This document shows, in pieces, positions 1 through 5,464 of a stretch of 5,464 nucleotides of DNA. A model generated the notes under the pieces. The model was not told the DNA's origin and searched no databases. It saw only the letters and a program-made list of their open reading frames with translations. Made by a program: the position numbers and the translations under genes. The number at the start of each line of letters is the position of its first letter. Position 1 is the stretch's first letter. Source of the stretch: Candidatus Altimarinota bacterium (lineage in GTDB: Bacteria; Patescibacteriota; Gracilibacteria; RBG-16-42-10); NCBI GenBank assembly GCA_017984655.1, contig JAGNZB010000076.1, forward strand, positions 1-5,464, written 5' to 3'.

Positions 1-761
1 TACCAGAGCCGAAGAACAAGCTAGGATTGATCAGCTTCAAGATCAAAGACAATCAAGGCAGCACTACTGACTATAGTAACAATCTAGCGTATAGCACTGA
101 AAACAAACCAGAGACACTCTATGGTCTATTGGAAAGCAGCCAAAATCCTTTCTTTCAGCAAGACCGAAACCTAGTAACAAATGTCAGCACTCCAACTTTC
201 TTTGGCACAAACAAGACACCTACCGATTTGACGATAGAAGTAGCTAGTGATGATCCTCGTCAATATCAGGTAAGCACAGACAAACAAGGACATTGGTCAC
301 TAGAGACTACTGCAAACTTAGCTGAAGGTCCCCATCACTTCTCAGTCAAAAATCCAGAAGGTGGCACAGTAGCAAGCTACAACTTTGCAGTCGATCAAAC
401 GGCGCCTCAATTGCCATCAGTCAAGTATGCATCTTGGGGAGAAATCAAAGGAATTAGTGAACCGTATGCTTATATCGGTATTCAAACTCGTGGCCAACAA
501 CCAAACAGCTACTTCATCCAAGCGGATAGTAGTGGCCAATTCGTATTGGCAACCAACAGCTGGAATACAGGCTATCTGATCGCAGCTGCTGATGCAGCAG
601 GAAATGTCAGTCCGCTGGTACAATTTGATGAAAGCCAGTGGCAAAACAGCAACCAGATCTCACTCTGGCAGAAGCTGCGCCCCTACTTGCTCTGGACACT
701 TTTGATCGCTGGTGCAGCAACAGGCCTTACCTATGCAAGAAAATCAAAGGTGACAAGATAG
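1..761 (+). CDS. C-terminal part of an exported Ig-like repeat protein with a C-terminal membrane anchor (5' end outside window)
   Basis: The frame is open from the first bases of the window (first full codon at 3, reading PEPKNKLG before the TTG at 27), so this is almost certainly the 3' part of a longer gene; the TTG at 27 is not a convincing start. It ends with TAG at 759-761. Two similar beta-rich modules follow each other, at about nt 180-410 and 411-640. Each has the pattern of bacterial Ig-like domains: a G-x-[TS]-x-P entry, alternating hydrophobic strands, a D/S-x-x-G-[HQ]-[WF] turn (KQGHWSLET and SSGQFVLAT), then a late strand ending in EGG or AAGN. The stretch before them looks like the end of another such module (DNQGSTTDYSN). 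The last 28 residues hold one hydrophobic segment (about nt 684-734, YLLWTLLIAGAATGLTY) followed by ARKSKVTR, so the Ig part should lie outside and the short basic tail inside. No LPXTG motif is visible. A surface or adhesion role is inference; the specific function is unknown. Confidence 0.75.
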   Translation, partial: PEPKNKLGLISFKIKDNQGSTTDYSNNLAYSTENKPETLYGLLESSQNPFFQQDRNLVTNVSTPTFFGTNKTPTDLTIEVASDDPRQYQVSTDKQGHWSLETTANLAEGPHHFSVKNPEGGTVASYNFAVDQTAPQLPSVKYASWGEIKGISEPYAYIGIQTRGQQPNSYFIQADSSGQFVLATNSWNTGYLIAAADAAGNVSPLVQFDESQWQNSNQISLWQKLRPYLLWTLLIAGAATGLTYARKSKVTR

Positions 762-763
762 CT

Positions 764-779
764 TGAGCACTGGTGCTTA
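764..779 (+). terminator. Small hairpin after the surface-protein stop, possible weak terminator
   Basis: Three bases after the TAG stop, TGAGCA (764-769) can pair with TGCTTA (774-779) around a CTGG loop, with one G-U pair. Only a short T-run follows (TTTG from 781), so it is a poor intrinsic terminator. It could simply be a 3' end-stabilising hairpin. No other candidate end signal lies between this gene and valS. Confidence 0.3.
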
Positions 780-798
780 GTTTGTACAATCTGTCACT

Positions 799-825
799 TT
801 GCCAATTCGACAAAACTGCTATAGT
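799..825 (+). promoter_or_regulatory. Putative valS promoter with extended -10
   Basis: An extended -10 element, TGCTATAGT (817-825, hexamer TATAGT at 820-825), is preceded by TTGCCA at 799-804. The 15-base spacer is short, but an extended -10 tolerates a poor -35. The expected transcription start is near 832, giving a leader of about 14 bases to ATG 846, or about 2 bases to TTG 834. A second candidate is TTGAGC (763-768), 16 bases, then TACAAT (785-790), which would give a leader of about 50 bases. Confidence 0.5.
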
Positions 826-845
826 AGTTCTACTTGATCGAATCT

Positions 846-3497
846 ATGGCAAAATACGAACTACCAAAAACCTACGAAGCCGCTCTCTATGAAGACAAGC
901 TCTACCAACATTGGGAAAGCGAAGGGTACTTCAAACCATGGAGAACGGAAGAAGCTAGCTATCCTCAACAAGCACCATTTACAGTAATGATGCCACCACC
1001 AAATGCCACAGGTACTTTGCATGTAGGCCATGCGATGTTTTTGACGCTACAGGACATTATGGTTCGTTTTCAGCGATTGCGTGGAGTACCAACACTCTGG
1101 TTGCCAGGAACAGATCATGCGGCGGTAGCCACCCAAACCAAAGTAGAAGGTATTATTCGAAAAACTGAAGGCAAGAGTCGTCATGATATTGGCAAAGATG
1201 AGCTACTTCGTCGCATCCACGCATTCATTGCTGATTCACAAGATACTATCCGCACTCAGGTAAGAAAAATGGGAGCTAGCTGTGACTGGAGCCGTGAGCG
1301 CTATACACTGGAAGACTCACTTTCTCGAGCAGTACGAAAGATCTTCGTCGATATGTATCGTGATGGCCTGATTTATCGTGGCAAAAAGATCATCAACTGG
1401 TGTCCTGCTTCAGAAACCACACTGTCCAATGAAGAGGTAATTGCCAAAGAAGTACAAGGACACTTGTACTATTTCACCTACCCCATCAAAGATAGTGATG
1501 AGGTGATTGTGGTCGCGACCACAAGACCAGAGACCATGCTTGGCGATACTGCCGTAGCAGTTCATCCTGAGGACAAGCGTTATCAGCACTTAATTGGAAA
1601 GTTTGTCTCATTACCGCTCAGTGATCGCGAGATACCAATTATTGCCGATGATTATGTAGATCAGACTTTTGGTAGCGGTGCGGTCAAAATTACTCCCGGA
1701 CATGATCCCAATGACTTTGCTATCGGCCAACGTCATCAGCTAGAAGTGATCACTATTTTGGATACGAAAGGCGCAATCAATGCATTGGGAGGCAAATACC
1801 AAGGTCTCGATCGATTTGTAGCGAGAAAACAAATCGTCAAAGACATGGAAGATCTGGGACTATTGATCAAAATCGAAGATAAATTGCAGAATATCGGATT
1901 CTCAGAACGAGGTAATGTAATTGTCGAGCCAATGGTGTCACTGCAGTGGTTCATAGCCACGACAAAAGCATTCCGTGACGGCCAAAGTATCCAGTCAATG
2001 TGTCAGGATGTAATCAAAAATGGCGAGATCAAAATCATTCCTGAGCGCTTTGAGAAAAACTACTTCAACTGGGTCGATAATCTCCAAGATTGGTGTATCT
2101 CACGTCAGATTTGGTTCGGCCATCAGATCCCAGCCTGGTACTGTGATGATTGTAATCAAATTACTGTACAGATAGATGCTCCCAAGCAGTGTGAGCATTG
2201 TCATAGTACCAATATCCGCCAAGATGAAGACAATCTCGACACTTGGTTCTCTTCAGGCCTCTGGACATTTTCAACGCTTGGTTGGCCAGAAAAAACGAAA
2301 GAATTGGAGTACTTCCACCCTACAAGTGTTTTGGAGACTGGTTATGACATCCTCACATTCTGGGTACTGAGAATGATCATGATGAGCAAATATGCACTCA
2401 ATGAAATTCCATTCAAGACTGTCTATCTCCATGGTCTCGTACGTGATGAGCATGGCAATAAGATGTCAAAGTCTCTTGGCAATATCATCGATCCACTCGA
2501 TATGATCGCCAAGTATGGTACTGATGCAGTAAGATTATCACTATCTCTAGGAACAACCCCAGGTAATGATATCCGTATCTCTGAAACAAAGATCGCTAGC
2601 TATCGAAACTTCATCAACAAGATCTGGAATGTCAGTCGCTTTATTTTGTCTCGTATCGACACCGATATCACTCTGGAAGTAAAGGCGATCAGTATCAGTG
2701 ATGCATACATCCTATCTCGTCTCCAGCGCGTGATTGGGGATGTGACCAAGTACTTGACCAACTATCAGTTTAGCGAGGCTGGTACGATGCTATATGACTT
2801 TCTCTGGCATGATCTGGCTGACTGGTATATTGAGATCAGCAAAGTAGAAGGCAAAGAGAATCAAGGGGTACTGATGCATGTACTGAGTACATTGCTCCAG
2901 CTTTTGCATCCCTTTATTCCATTTGTCACCGAACAAATCTGGTCATATATCCACCCAAATCAGCCATTGATTATTAGTGAGTGGCCACAGATCAATGACC
3001 AGTTCATTGATAGCAAAGCTGAACAACAATTTGAATTGATCCGATCATTGATTACCACTATTCGAACCAAAAGAGCAGAGCTCAAGATCGACCCGGTCAA
3101 GAAGATTCCAGCGACGATCATTAGCGACACTCACTTTGATTTATTGCAGATCAAAATGCCAGTAATCAGCTTCCTAGCGAGACTGACACCGATCAGCATA
3201 CAAACCAACAAAGAAACAATTCAGGGCCCACAATTGTCTTTCTTGAGCGATGGCATTGAGGTAATCCTTCACCTTGAGAACATCATCGACATCGAAGCTG
3301 AAAAGGCCAAGACTATGACGCAAATCGGTAATTTGGAAAAGCAAATTGACATCGTCAGTACTAAACTGGCAAATGAGGGATTTGTAGCAAAGGCTCCAGC
3401 TAAAATCATCGAGGAAGAAAAGGCTCGACTAGAGGCAATGCAGTTAGAAAAAGTATCACTGGAAGAGAAGCTGCGAGTCTTTGCGGCGCAAAGCTGA
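846..3497 (+). CDS. valS: Valyl-tRNA synthetase
   Basis: Class I aminoacyl-tRNA synthetase that attaches valine to tRNA(Val) using ATP in the cytoplasm and edits misactivated threonine. The protein has 883 residues from ATG 846, normal for bacterial ValRS. Visible elements in order: N-terminal LPKTYE; the HIGH motif as HVGH (residues 59-62, after PPPNATGTL); GTDHA at 88-92; the CP1 editing domain with TTRPET (225-230), GDTAVAVHP (233-241) and GSGAVKITPGHD (276-287); the return to the catalytic core at WCISRQIWFGHQIPAW; a probable zinc knuckle with C433, C436, C449 and C452; DTWFSSGLW; KMSKS at 539-543; the anticodon-binding helical domain (DFLWHDLADWYIE); and the C-terminal coiled-coil arm (about 809-881, rich in E/K/L). 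All catalytic signatures are intact. A TTG at 834 is in frame and would add MIES; I prefer the ATG because the added residues are not family-like, but neither start has a Shine-Dalgarno. The gene stands alone and ends in TGA before a strong terminator. Confidence 0.97.
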   Translation: MAKYELPKTYEAALYEDKLYQHWESEGYFKPWRTEEASYPQQAPFTVMMPPPNATGTLHVGHAMFLTLQDIMVRFQRLRGVPTLWLPGTDHAAVATQTKVEGIIRKTEGKSRHDIGKDELLRRIHAFIADSQDTIRTQVRKMGASCDWSRERYTLEDSLSRAVRKIFVDMYRDGLIYRGKKIINWCPASETTLSNEEVIAKEVQGHLYYFTYPIKDSDEVIVVATTRPETMLGDTAVAVHPEDKRYQHLIGKFVSLPLSDREIPIIADDYVDQTFGSGAVKITPGHDPNDFAIGQRHQLEVITILDTKGAINALGGKYQGLDRFVARKQIVKDMEDLGLLIKIEDKLQNIGFSERGNVIVEPMVSLQWFIATTKAFRDGQSIQSMCQDVIKNGEIKIIPERFEKNYFNWVDNLQDWCISRQIWFGHQIPAWYCDDCNQITVQIDAPKQCEHCHSTNIRQDEDNLDTWFSSGLWTFSTLGWPEKTKELEYFHPTSVLETGYDILTFWVLRMIMMSKYALNEIPFKTVYLHGLVRDEHGNKMSKSLGNIIDPLDMIAKYGTDAVRLSLSLGTTPGNDIRISETKIASYRNFINKIWNVSRFILSRIDTDITLEVKAISISDAYILSRLQRVIGDVTKYLTNYQFSEAGTMLYDFLWHDLADWYIEISKVEGKENQGVLMHVLSTLLQLLHPFIPFVTEQIWSYIHPNQPLIISEWPQINDQFIDSKAEQQFELIRSLITTIRTKRAELKIDPVKKIPATIISDTHFDLLQIKMPVISFLARLTPISIQTNKETIQGPQLSFLSDGIEVILHLENIIDIEAEKAKTMTQIGNLEKQIDIVSTKLANEGFVAKAPAKIIEEEKARLEAMQLEKVSLEEKLRVFAAQS

Positions 3498-3511
3498 TTG
3501 TTTATTTTCTC

Positions 3512-3550
3512 AAAAAGGCTTTGTCAGAATCATCATGACAAGCCTTTTTT
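3512..3550 (+). terminator. Bidirectional intrinsic terminator between convergent valS and nrdR
   Basis: The left arm at 3512-3526 (five A, GGCT, TTGTCA) pairs with the right arm at 3536-3550 (TGACA, AGCC, six T), with one bulged T and a 9-base loop. The top strand ends in TTTTTT, which terminates valS 15 bases after its stop. The A-run on the left arm becomes a T-run on the bottom strand, so the same structure can terminate nrdR about 47 bases beyond its stop. Confidence 0.88.
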
Positions 3551-3596
3551 GATCAACAACACTTAGTACTACAGGACAACGAATAGTAGATGATCG

Positions 3597-4043
3597 TCAC
3601 TTGTTCTCAAGATTGGCCAAAAATGACCTAAATGAGGCTAGGTCAGCAAAGGACTGGTACACAGAGGCAAAACGAATGTAGGCTACTTGATCTAGCTTCA
3701 ATAGTGCCTGCATCACATCGGTACCAATAGTGGTAGACTGGACCTCTTTGGCCAAAGACCATTGTTCCTCCAGAGTAGTCAGTAGTTGGTCGACCTCAGC
3801 TTGGGTCACGGGGCGCTTGATACAAGCCTTCCAGATTCCTTCTTCCAGTTTCTGACGGTTGTAGGGCTCTCTGGTGCCGTCCTTTTTGATTACCACGAAG
3901 CTTTCGTAGCGCACTCGCTCTATGGTAGAAAAACGGAAAGCGCATTTGTCACACTCCCGACGACGACGGATCGCTTTGTTGTGTTCTGCAAGACGAGAAT
4001 CAATAACAGCGGTCTCCAGAGTATGACAGCGGGGGCATTCCAT
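3597..4043 (-). CDS. nrdR: Transcriptional repressor NrdR (ribonucleotide reductase regulator)
   Basis: NrdR is a zinc-ribbon/ATP-cone repressor that senses ATP and dATP and represses ribonucleotide reductase genes by binding paired NrdR boxes. The protein has 148 residues, typical of the family. The N-terminal zinc ribbon has C3-x2-C6 (MECPRC) and C31-x2-C34, with the hallmark VIDSRL (13-18) and RRRREC (26-31). The ATP-cone begins at about residue 49 with VVIKKDGTREPYNRQKL and continues to KLDQVAYIRFASVYQSF (116-132), all as in characterised NrdR proteins; no key residue is missing. The start is ATG at 4043-4041: upstream there is no room for a longer protein in family terms, and the MxCPxC start is diagnostic. 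The stop is TGA at 3599-3597. No ribonucleotide reductase gene is recognisable in the window, so its main targets lie elsewhere, unless the gene cut at the right edge is one. It is divergent from sbcD and convergent with valS. Confidence 0.97.
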   Translation of the reverse strand: MECPRCHTLETAVIDSRLAEHNKAIRRRRECDKCAFRFSTIERVRYESFVVIKKDGTREPYNRQKLEEGIWKACIKRPVTQAEVDQLLTTLEEQWSLAKEVQSTTIGTDVMQALLKLDQVAYIRFASVYQSFADLASFRSFLANLENK

Positions 4044-4051
4044 AAAATATC

Positions 4052-4081
4052 GTTATAAAACCACTACAAGCTATTTAGCAA
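4052..4081 (-). promoter_or_regulatory. Putative nrdR promoter
   Basis: On the minus strand, a -35 TTGCTA (4081-4076), an 18-base spacer and a -10 TATAAC (4057-4052) are followed after only 8 bases by the nrdR ATG at 4043. The expected transcription start is near 4045, leaving a leader of about 2 bases and no Shine-Dalgarno, so the mRNA would be effectively leaderless. I see no NrdR-box-like sequence here that would indicate autoregulation. Confidence 0.6.
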
Positions 4082-4110
4082 TTGCCATTCTTTTGCTACT
4101 TTACTATAAA
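4082..4110 (+). promoter_or_regulatory. Putative sbcD promoter
   Basis: A -35 TTGCCA (4082-4087), a 17-base spacer and a -10 TATAAA (4105-4110) make a near-consensus vegetative promoter. The expected start is near 4117, about 5 bases before ATG 4122, and no Shine-Dalgarno is present in the A/T-rich bases between. Its -35 box directly abuts the -35 box of the divergent nrdR promoter. Confidence 0.65.
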
Positions 4111-4121
4111 CACTTTTAAAT

Positions 4122-5330
4122 ATGAAATTCTTACATTTTTCTGATCTGCACCTGGGAATGGAGAACTACAGCCATATTGATCCTGACACTGGTCTATCAA
4201 CCCGATTTCAGGACTGGCAGAATAGTTTGGATGCGATGATTGAGCTAGCTAATGAGCATGATGTTGATGTGGTACTCTTCACGGGAGATGCATTCAAGAA
4301 TCGTGATCCTAGTCCGACGTATCAAAATGCCTTTGCGCGAGCAATACAACGATTTAGTGACAAGGACCGTCAAGTAGTCTTATTAGTTGGTAATCATGAC
4401 TTACCAAATATCGAACACAAAGCGCATACACTTGAGATCTACCGCTCACTTGATCTGCCGAGAGTGACTGTCAGCAAAAAAATCGAGAAATTACAAATCG
4501 ACACCAAATCAGGGCCAGTAGAAATCGTCACTTGGCCATGGCTGACGAGAAACTTTTTGCTCAAAAATGAGCAGTACAAAGGAAAGACGATTGAAGAAAT
4601 AGACCAAGTCCTGATGGACAAGGCAAGCCAGCTCTTTCTCTCTCTCCTGGATCAATTGACACCTGGTATTCCACATCTCGGAATGGTGCATGCTACCATT
4701 ATGGGAGCGACCTTTGGGAGTGAAAGAAATGTCATGATTGGCAAGGATTTAGTGATACCACTCAGTTTAATAGCAGATACTCGACTAGATTATGTCGCCT
4801 GTGGCCATCTCCATCGCCACCAGGTGCTCTCCACCGCTCCTTATGTAGTCTATGCGGGATCACCACAGAGAATCGACTTCGGAGAAGAGAAAGAAGAAAA
4901 AGGCTGTTTGACAGTCTCGATCGCTAATAGCAGCACAGAAATAGCGTTTCACGATCTTAAAGTCAGACGGTTCATAACTTGGAGAATCGAAGATCAGATC
5001 ACACCACCAACCGAAGACCTTCATGATAGTATAGTGCGCATAGTGATCAGTGGGGATGCTGATTTCGTCCAAAAAATTACCCTCCAAGATCTCAAAGAGT
5101 ATTTGGTCGACATCTATTACTTTGCCGGGATTGAACGAAATATTACCAAAGAAAACGAGGGTGGAATCAATAGCAAAAAAGCCTCAAATCGCATAGAACA
5201 AAGCGCTTCGATCGAAGATCAGCTCAAAAAATACCTTACCATTAAGGAAATACCGGAACCTGACCAACAAAGTGTCATTGCTGAGGCCAAAAAAATATTT
5301 TCTTCCACAGAGGTAGGGGATAGTGTATAA
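4122..5330 (+). CDS. sbcD: SbcD/Mre11-family DNA repair exonuclease subunit
   Basis: Calcineurin-like metallophosphoesterase of the SbcD/Mre11 family, a Mn-dependent nuclease that usually works with the SbcC/Rad50 ATPase to process DNA ends, hairpins and protein-blocked ends. The protein has 402 residues, close to E. coli SbcD. All phosphoesterase motifs are intact: D8-L-H10 (SDLHLG), G55-D56, G90-N91-H92-D93, H190 (MVHA) and G228-H229-L-H231. GSPQRIDFGEEKEEKGCL, a stretch characteristic of SbcD rather than other phosphoesterases, follows directly. Residues from about 270 form the capping region (VRRFITWRI through the VRIVISGDA strand). The C-terminal 70 or so residues are polar and helix-rich (SIEDQLKKYL, SVIAEAKKIF) and could be the partner-binding segment. 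ATG 4122 is chosen because MKFLHFSDLHLG is the standard family N-terminus. The stop is TAA. No SbcC follows directly: the next frame opens 98 bases later with an N-terminus unlike SbcC. Confidence 0.93.
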   Translation: MKFLHFSDLHLGMENYSHIDPDTGLSTRFQDWQNSLDAMIELANEHDVDVVLFTGDAFKNRDPSPTYQNAFARAIQRFSDKDRQVVLLVGNHDLPNIEHKAHTLEIYRSLDLPRVTVSKKIEKLQIDTKSGPVEIVTWPWLTRNFLLKNEQYKGKTIEEIDQVLMDKASQLFLSLLDQLTPGIPHLGMVHATIMGATFGSERNVMIGKDLVIPLSLIADTRLDYVACGHLHRHQVLSTAPYVVYAGSPQRIDFGEEKEEKGCLTVSIANSSTEIAFHDLKVRRFITWRIEDQITPPTEDLHDSIVRIVISGDADFVQKITLQDLKEYLVDIYYFAGIERNITKENEGGINSKKASNRIEQSASIEDQLKKYLTIKEIPEPDQQSVIAEAKKIFSSTEVGDSV

Positions 5331-5366
5331 GTTTCGCTCCTTTTGTTCACAGGTTTCATTCTATCC

Positions 5367-5395
5367 TTGCTAAGTATTCCCAGATGATTTCTAAT
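5367..5395 (+). promoter_or_regulatory. Candidate promoter in the gap after sbcD
   Basis: TTGCTA (5367-5372), 17 bases, then TCTAAT (5390-5395) matches a vegetative promoter reasonably; the -35 hexamer is identical to that proposed for nrdR. Transcription would start near 5402, about 27 bases before ATG 5429. It competes with a second candidate -10, TATACT at 5415-5420, which lacks a clear -35 but sits 8 bases before the ATG, the same distance as in nrdR. Only experiment can decide between them. Confidence 0.4.
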
Positions 5396-5424
5396 CCTAG
5401 TGATATATTGTGCTTATACTAGGA
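5395..5424. repeat. Inverted repeat TCCTAGT / ACTAGGA upstream of the right-edge gene
   Basis: Perfect 7-base arms at 5395-5401 and 5418-5424 are separated by 16 bases, with arm centres 23 bp apart. The right arm overlaps the candidate -10 TATACT and contains the AGGA just before the ATG at 5429. It could be a repressor operator or, if transcribed from upstream, a hairpin hiding the AGGA. Function is inference. Confidence 0.45.
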
Positions 5425-5430
5425 CAATAT
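5405..5430. repeat. Second inverted repeat ATATTGT / ACAATAT overlapping the first
   Basis: Perfect 7-base arms at 5405-5411 and 5424-5430 are separated by 12 bases, with arm centres 19 bp apart. The right arm runs into the ATG at 5429. Each arm resembles a half of an NrdR box, but the separation does not match known paired boxes. It is a candidate operator only. Confidence 0.4.
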
Positions 5431-5464
5431 GCACACTACAGACCAAAGTTTTCCACCGTGGAAA
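5429..5464 (+). CDS. Start of an unidentified gene cut by the window edge
   Basis: An ATG at 5429 opens a frame of 12 codons (MHTTDQSFPPWK) that remains open to the end of the window. It lies 98 bases after the sbcD stop on the same strand, with a possible -10 TATACT ending 8 bases upstream and a weak AGGA at 5421-5424, only 4 bases from the ATG. The N-terminus does not match SbcC, which normally begins with a short beta strand leading to a Walker A loop. Too little is present to assign a function, and the start itself is a prediction. Confidence 0.5.
   Translation, partial: MHTTDQSFPPWK

Noticed and set aside
417..644. Minus-strand frame opposite the Ig-like protein
   Set aside because: It is antisense to a coherent two-repeat coding sequence, with no promoter or start signal of its own and no family-like motifs.
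762..845. T-box riboswitch upstream of valS
   Set aside because: T-box leaders need roughly 150-300 bases with specifier and antiterminator structures; only 84 bases separate the genes and no T-box core sequence is present.
1736..2453. Short frames inside valS on both strands (1736-1960, 2176-2370, 2271-2453)
   Set aside because: They overlap fully conserved ValRS sequence, including the editing domain and zinc knuckle region, so they are shadows.
3495..3599. Recoding of TGA as glycine, as in some CPR phyla
   Set aside because: TGA falls exactly at the expected ends of both ValRS and NrdR, so it acts as a stop here.
3786..4058. Plus-strand open frame of 90 codons opposite nrdR
   Set aside because: It lies antisense to a textbook NrdR whose zinc and ATP-cone motifs are all intact; the product has no recognisable features, and the overlap is explained by codon bias.
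4044..4121. NrdR autoregulatory box in the nrdR-sbcD gap (ACACTTTTAAAT near 4110)
   Set aside because: Only the first few positions resemble the box; the central ATAT and right half are absent.
4439..5087. Short minus-strand frames inside sbcD
   Set aside because: They are antisense to the conserved nuclease gene, mutually overlapping, and without signals or recognisable products.
5331..5394. Intrinsic terminator directly after sbcD
   Set aside because: No hairpin with a following T-run could be found; the T-rich patches here have no stable stem before them.
1..5464. tRNA or other RNA genes, CRISPR array, insertion sequence
   Set aside because: The intergenic gaps are all under 100 bases and contain no cloverleaf, no regular repeat-spacer pattern and no transposase or flanking target duplication.

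Overview
The window reads as an ordinary bacterial chromosome segment with one truncated gene at each edge and three complete genes between them. I infer a small-genome bacterium, most plausibly a Patescibacteria/CPR lineage of the Saccharibacteria kind. The reasons are short intergenic gaps, unlinked single-gene housekeeping units, start codons without Shine-Dalgarno sequences, and an Ig-like surface protein with a simple C-terminal membrane anchor. This placement is inference; no rRNA or other decisive marker is present. TGA terminates both valS and nrdR, so the TGA-as-glycine code of Gracilibacteria/Absconditabacteria does not apply.

Layout: 1-761 (+) is the C-terminal part of an exported protein with two Ig-like beta-sandwich repeats and a membrane anchor. 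Positions 762-845 hold a small hairpin and the valS promoter. 846-3497 (+) is valyl-tRNA synthetase (valS). Positions 3498-3596 hold a near-symmetric intrinsic terminator shared by convergent valS and nrdR. 3597-4043 (-) is the transcriptional repressor NrdR. 4044-4121 is a compact divergent promoter region with two back-to-back -35 boxes. 4122-5330 (+) is an SbcD/Mre11-type nuclease subunit. 5331-5428 is a gap with two overlapping inverted repeats around a possible -10 box. At 5429 an ATG opens a reading frame that runs off the right edge.

The genes do not form one pathway. ValRS charges tRNA(Val), NrdR controls deoxyribonucleotide supply, and SbcD processes DNA ends. nrdR and sbcD are divergently transcribed from promoters too close for two polymerases to bind freely together, which loosely couples a dNTP regulator to a DNA-repair nuclease. 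I see no mobile element, CRISPR array, RNA gene or clearly novel multi-gene system. The items most worth a second look are regulatory: the repeated leaderless-like promoter/start arrangement, the palindromic divergent -35 region, and the inverted repeats before the right-edge gene.
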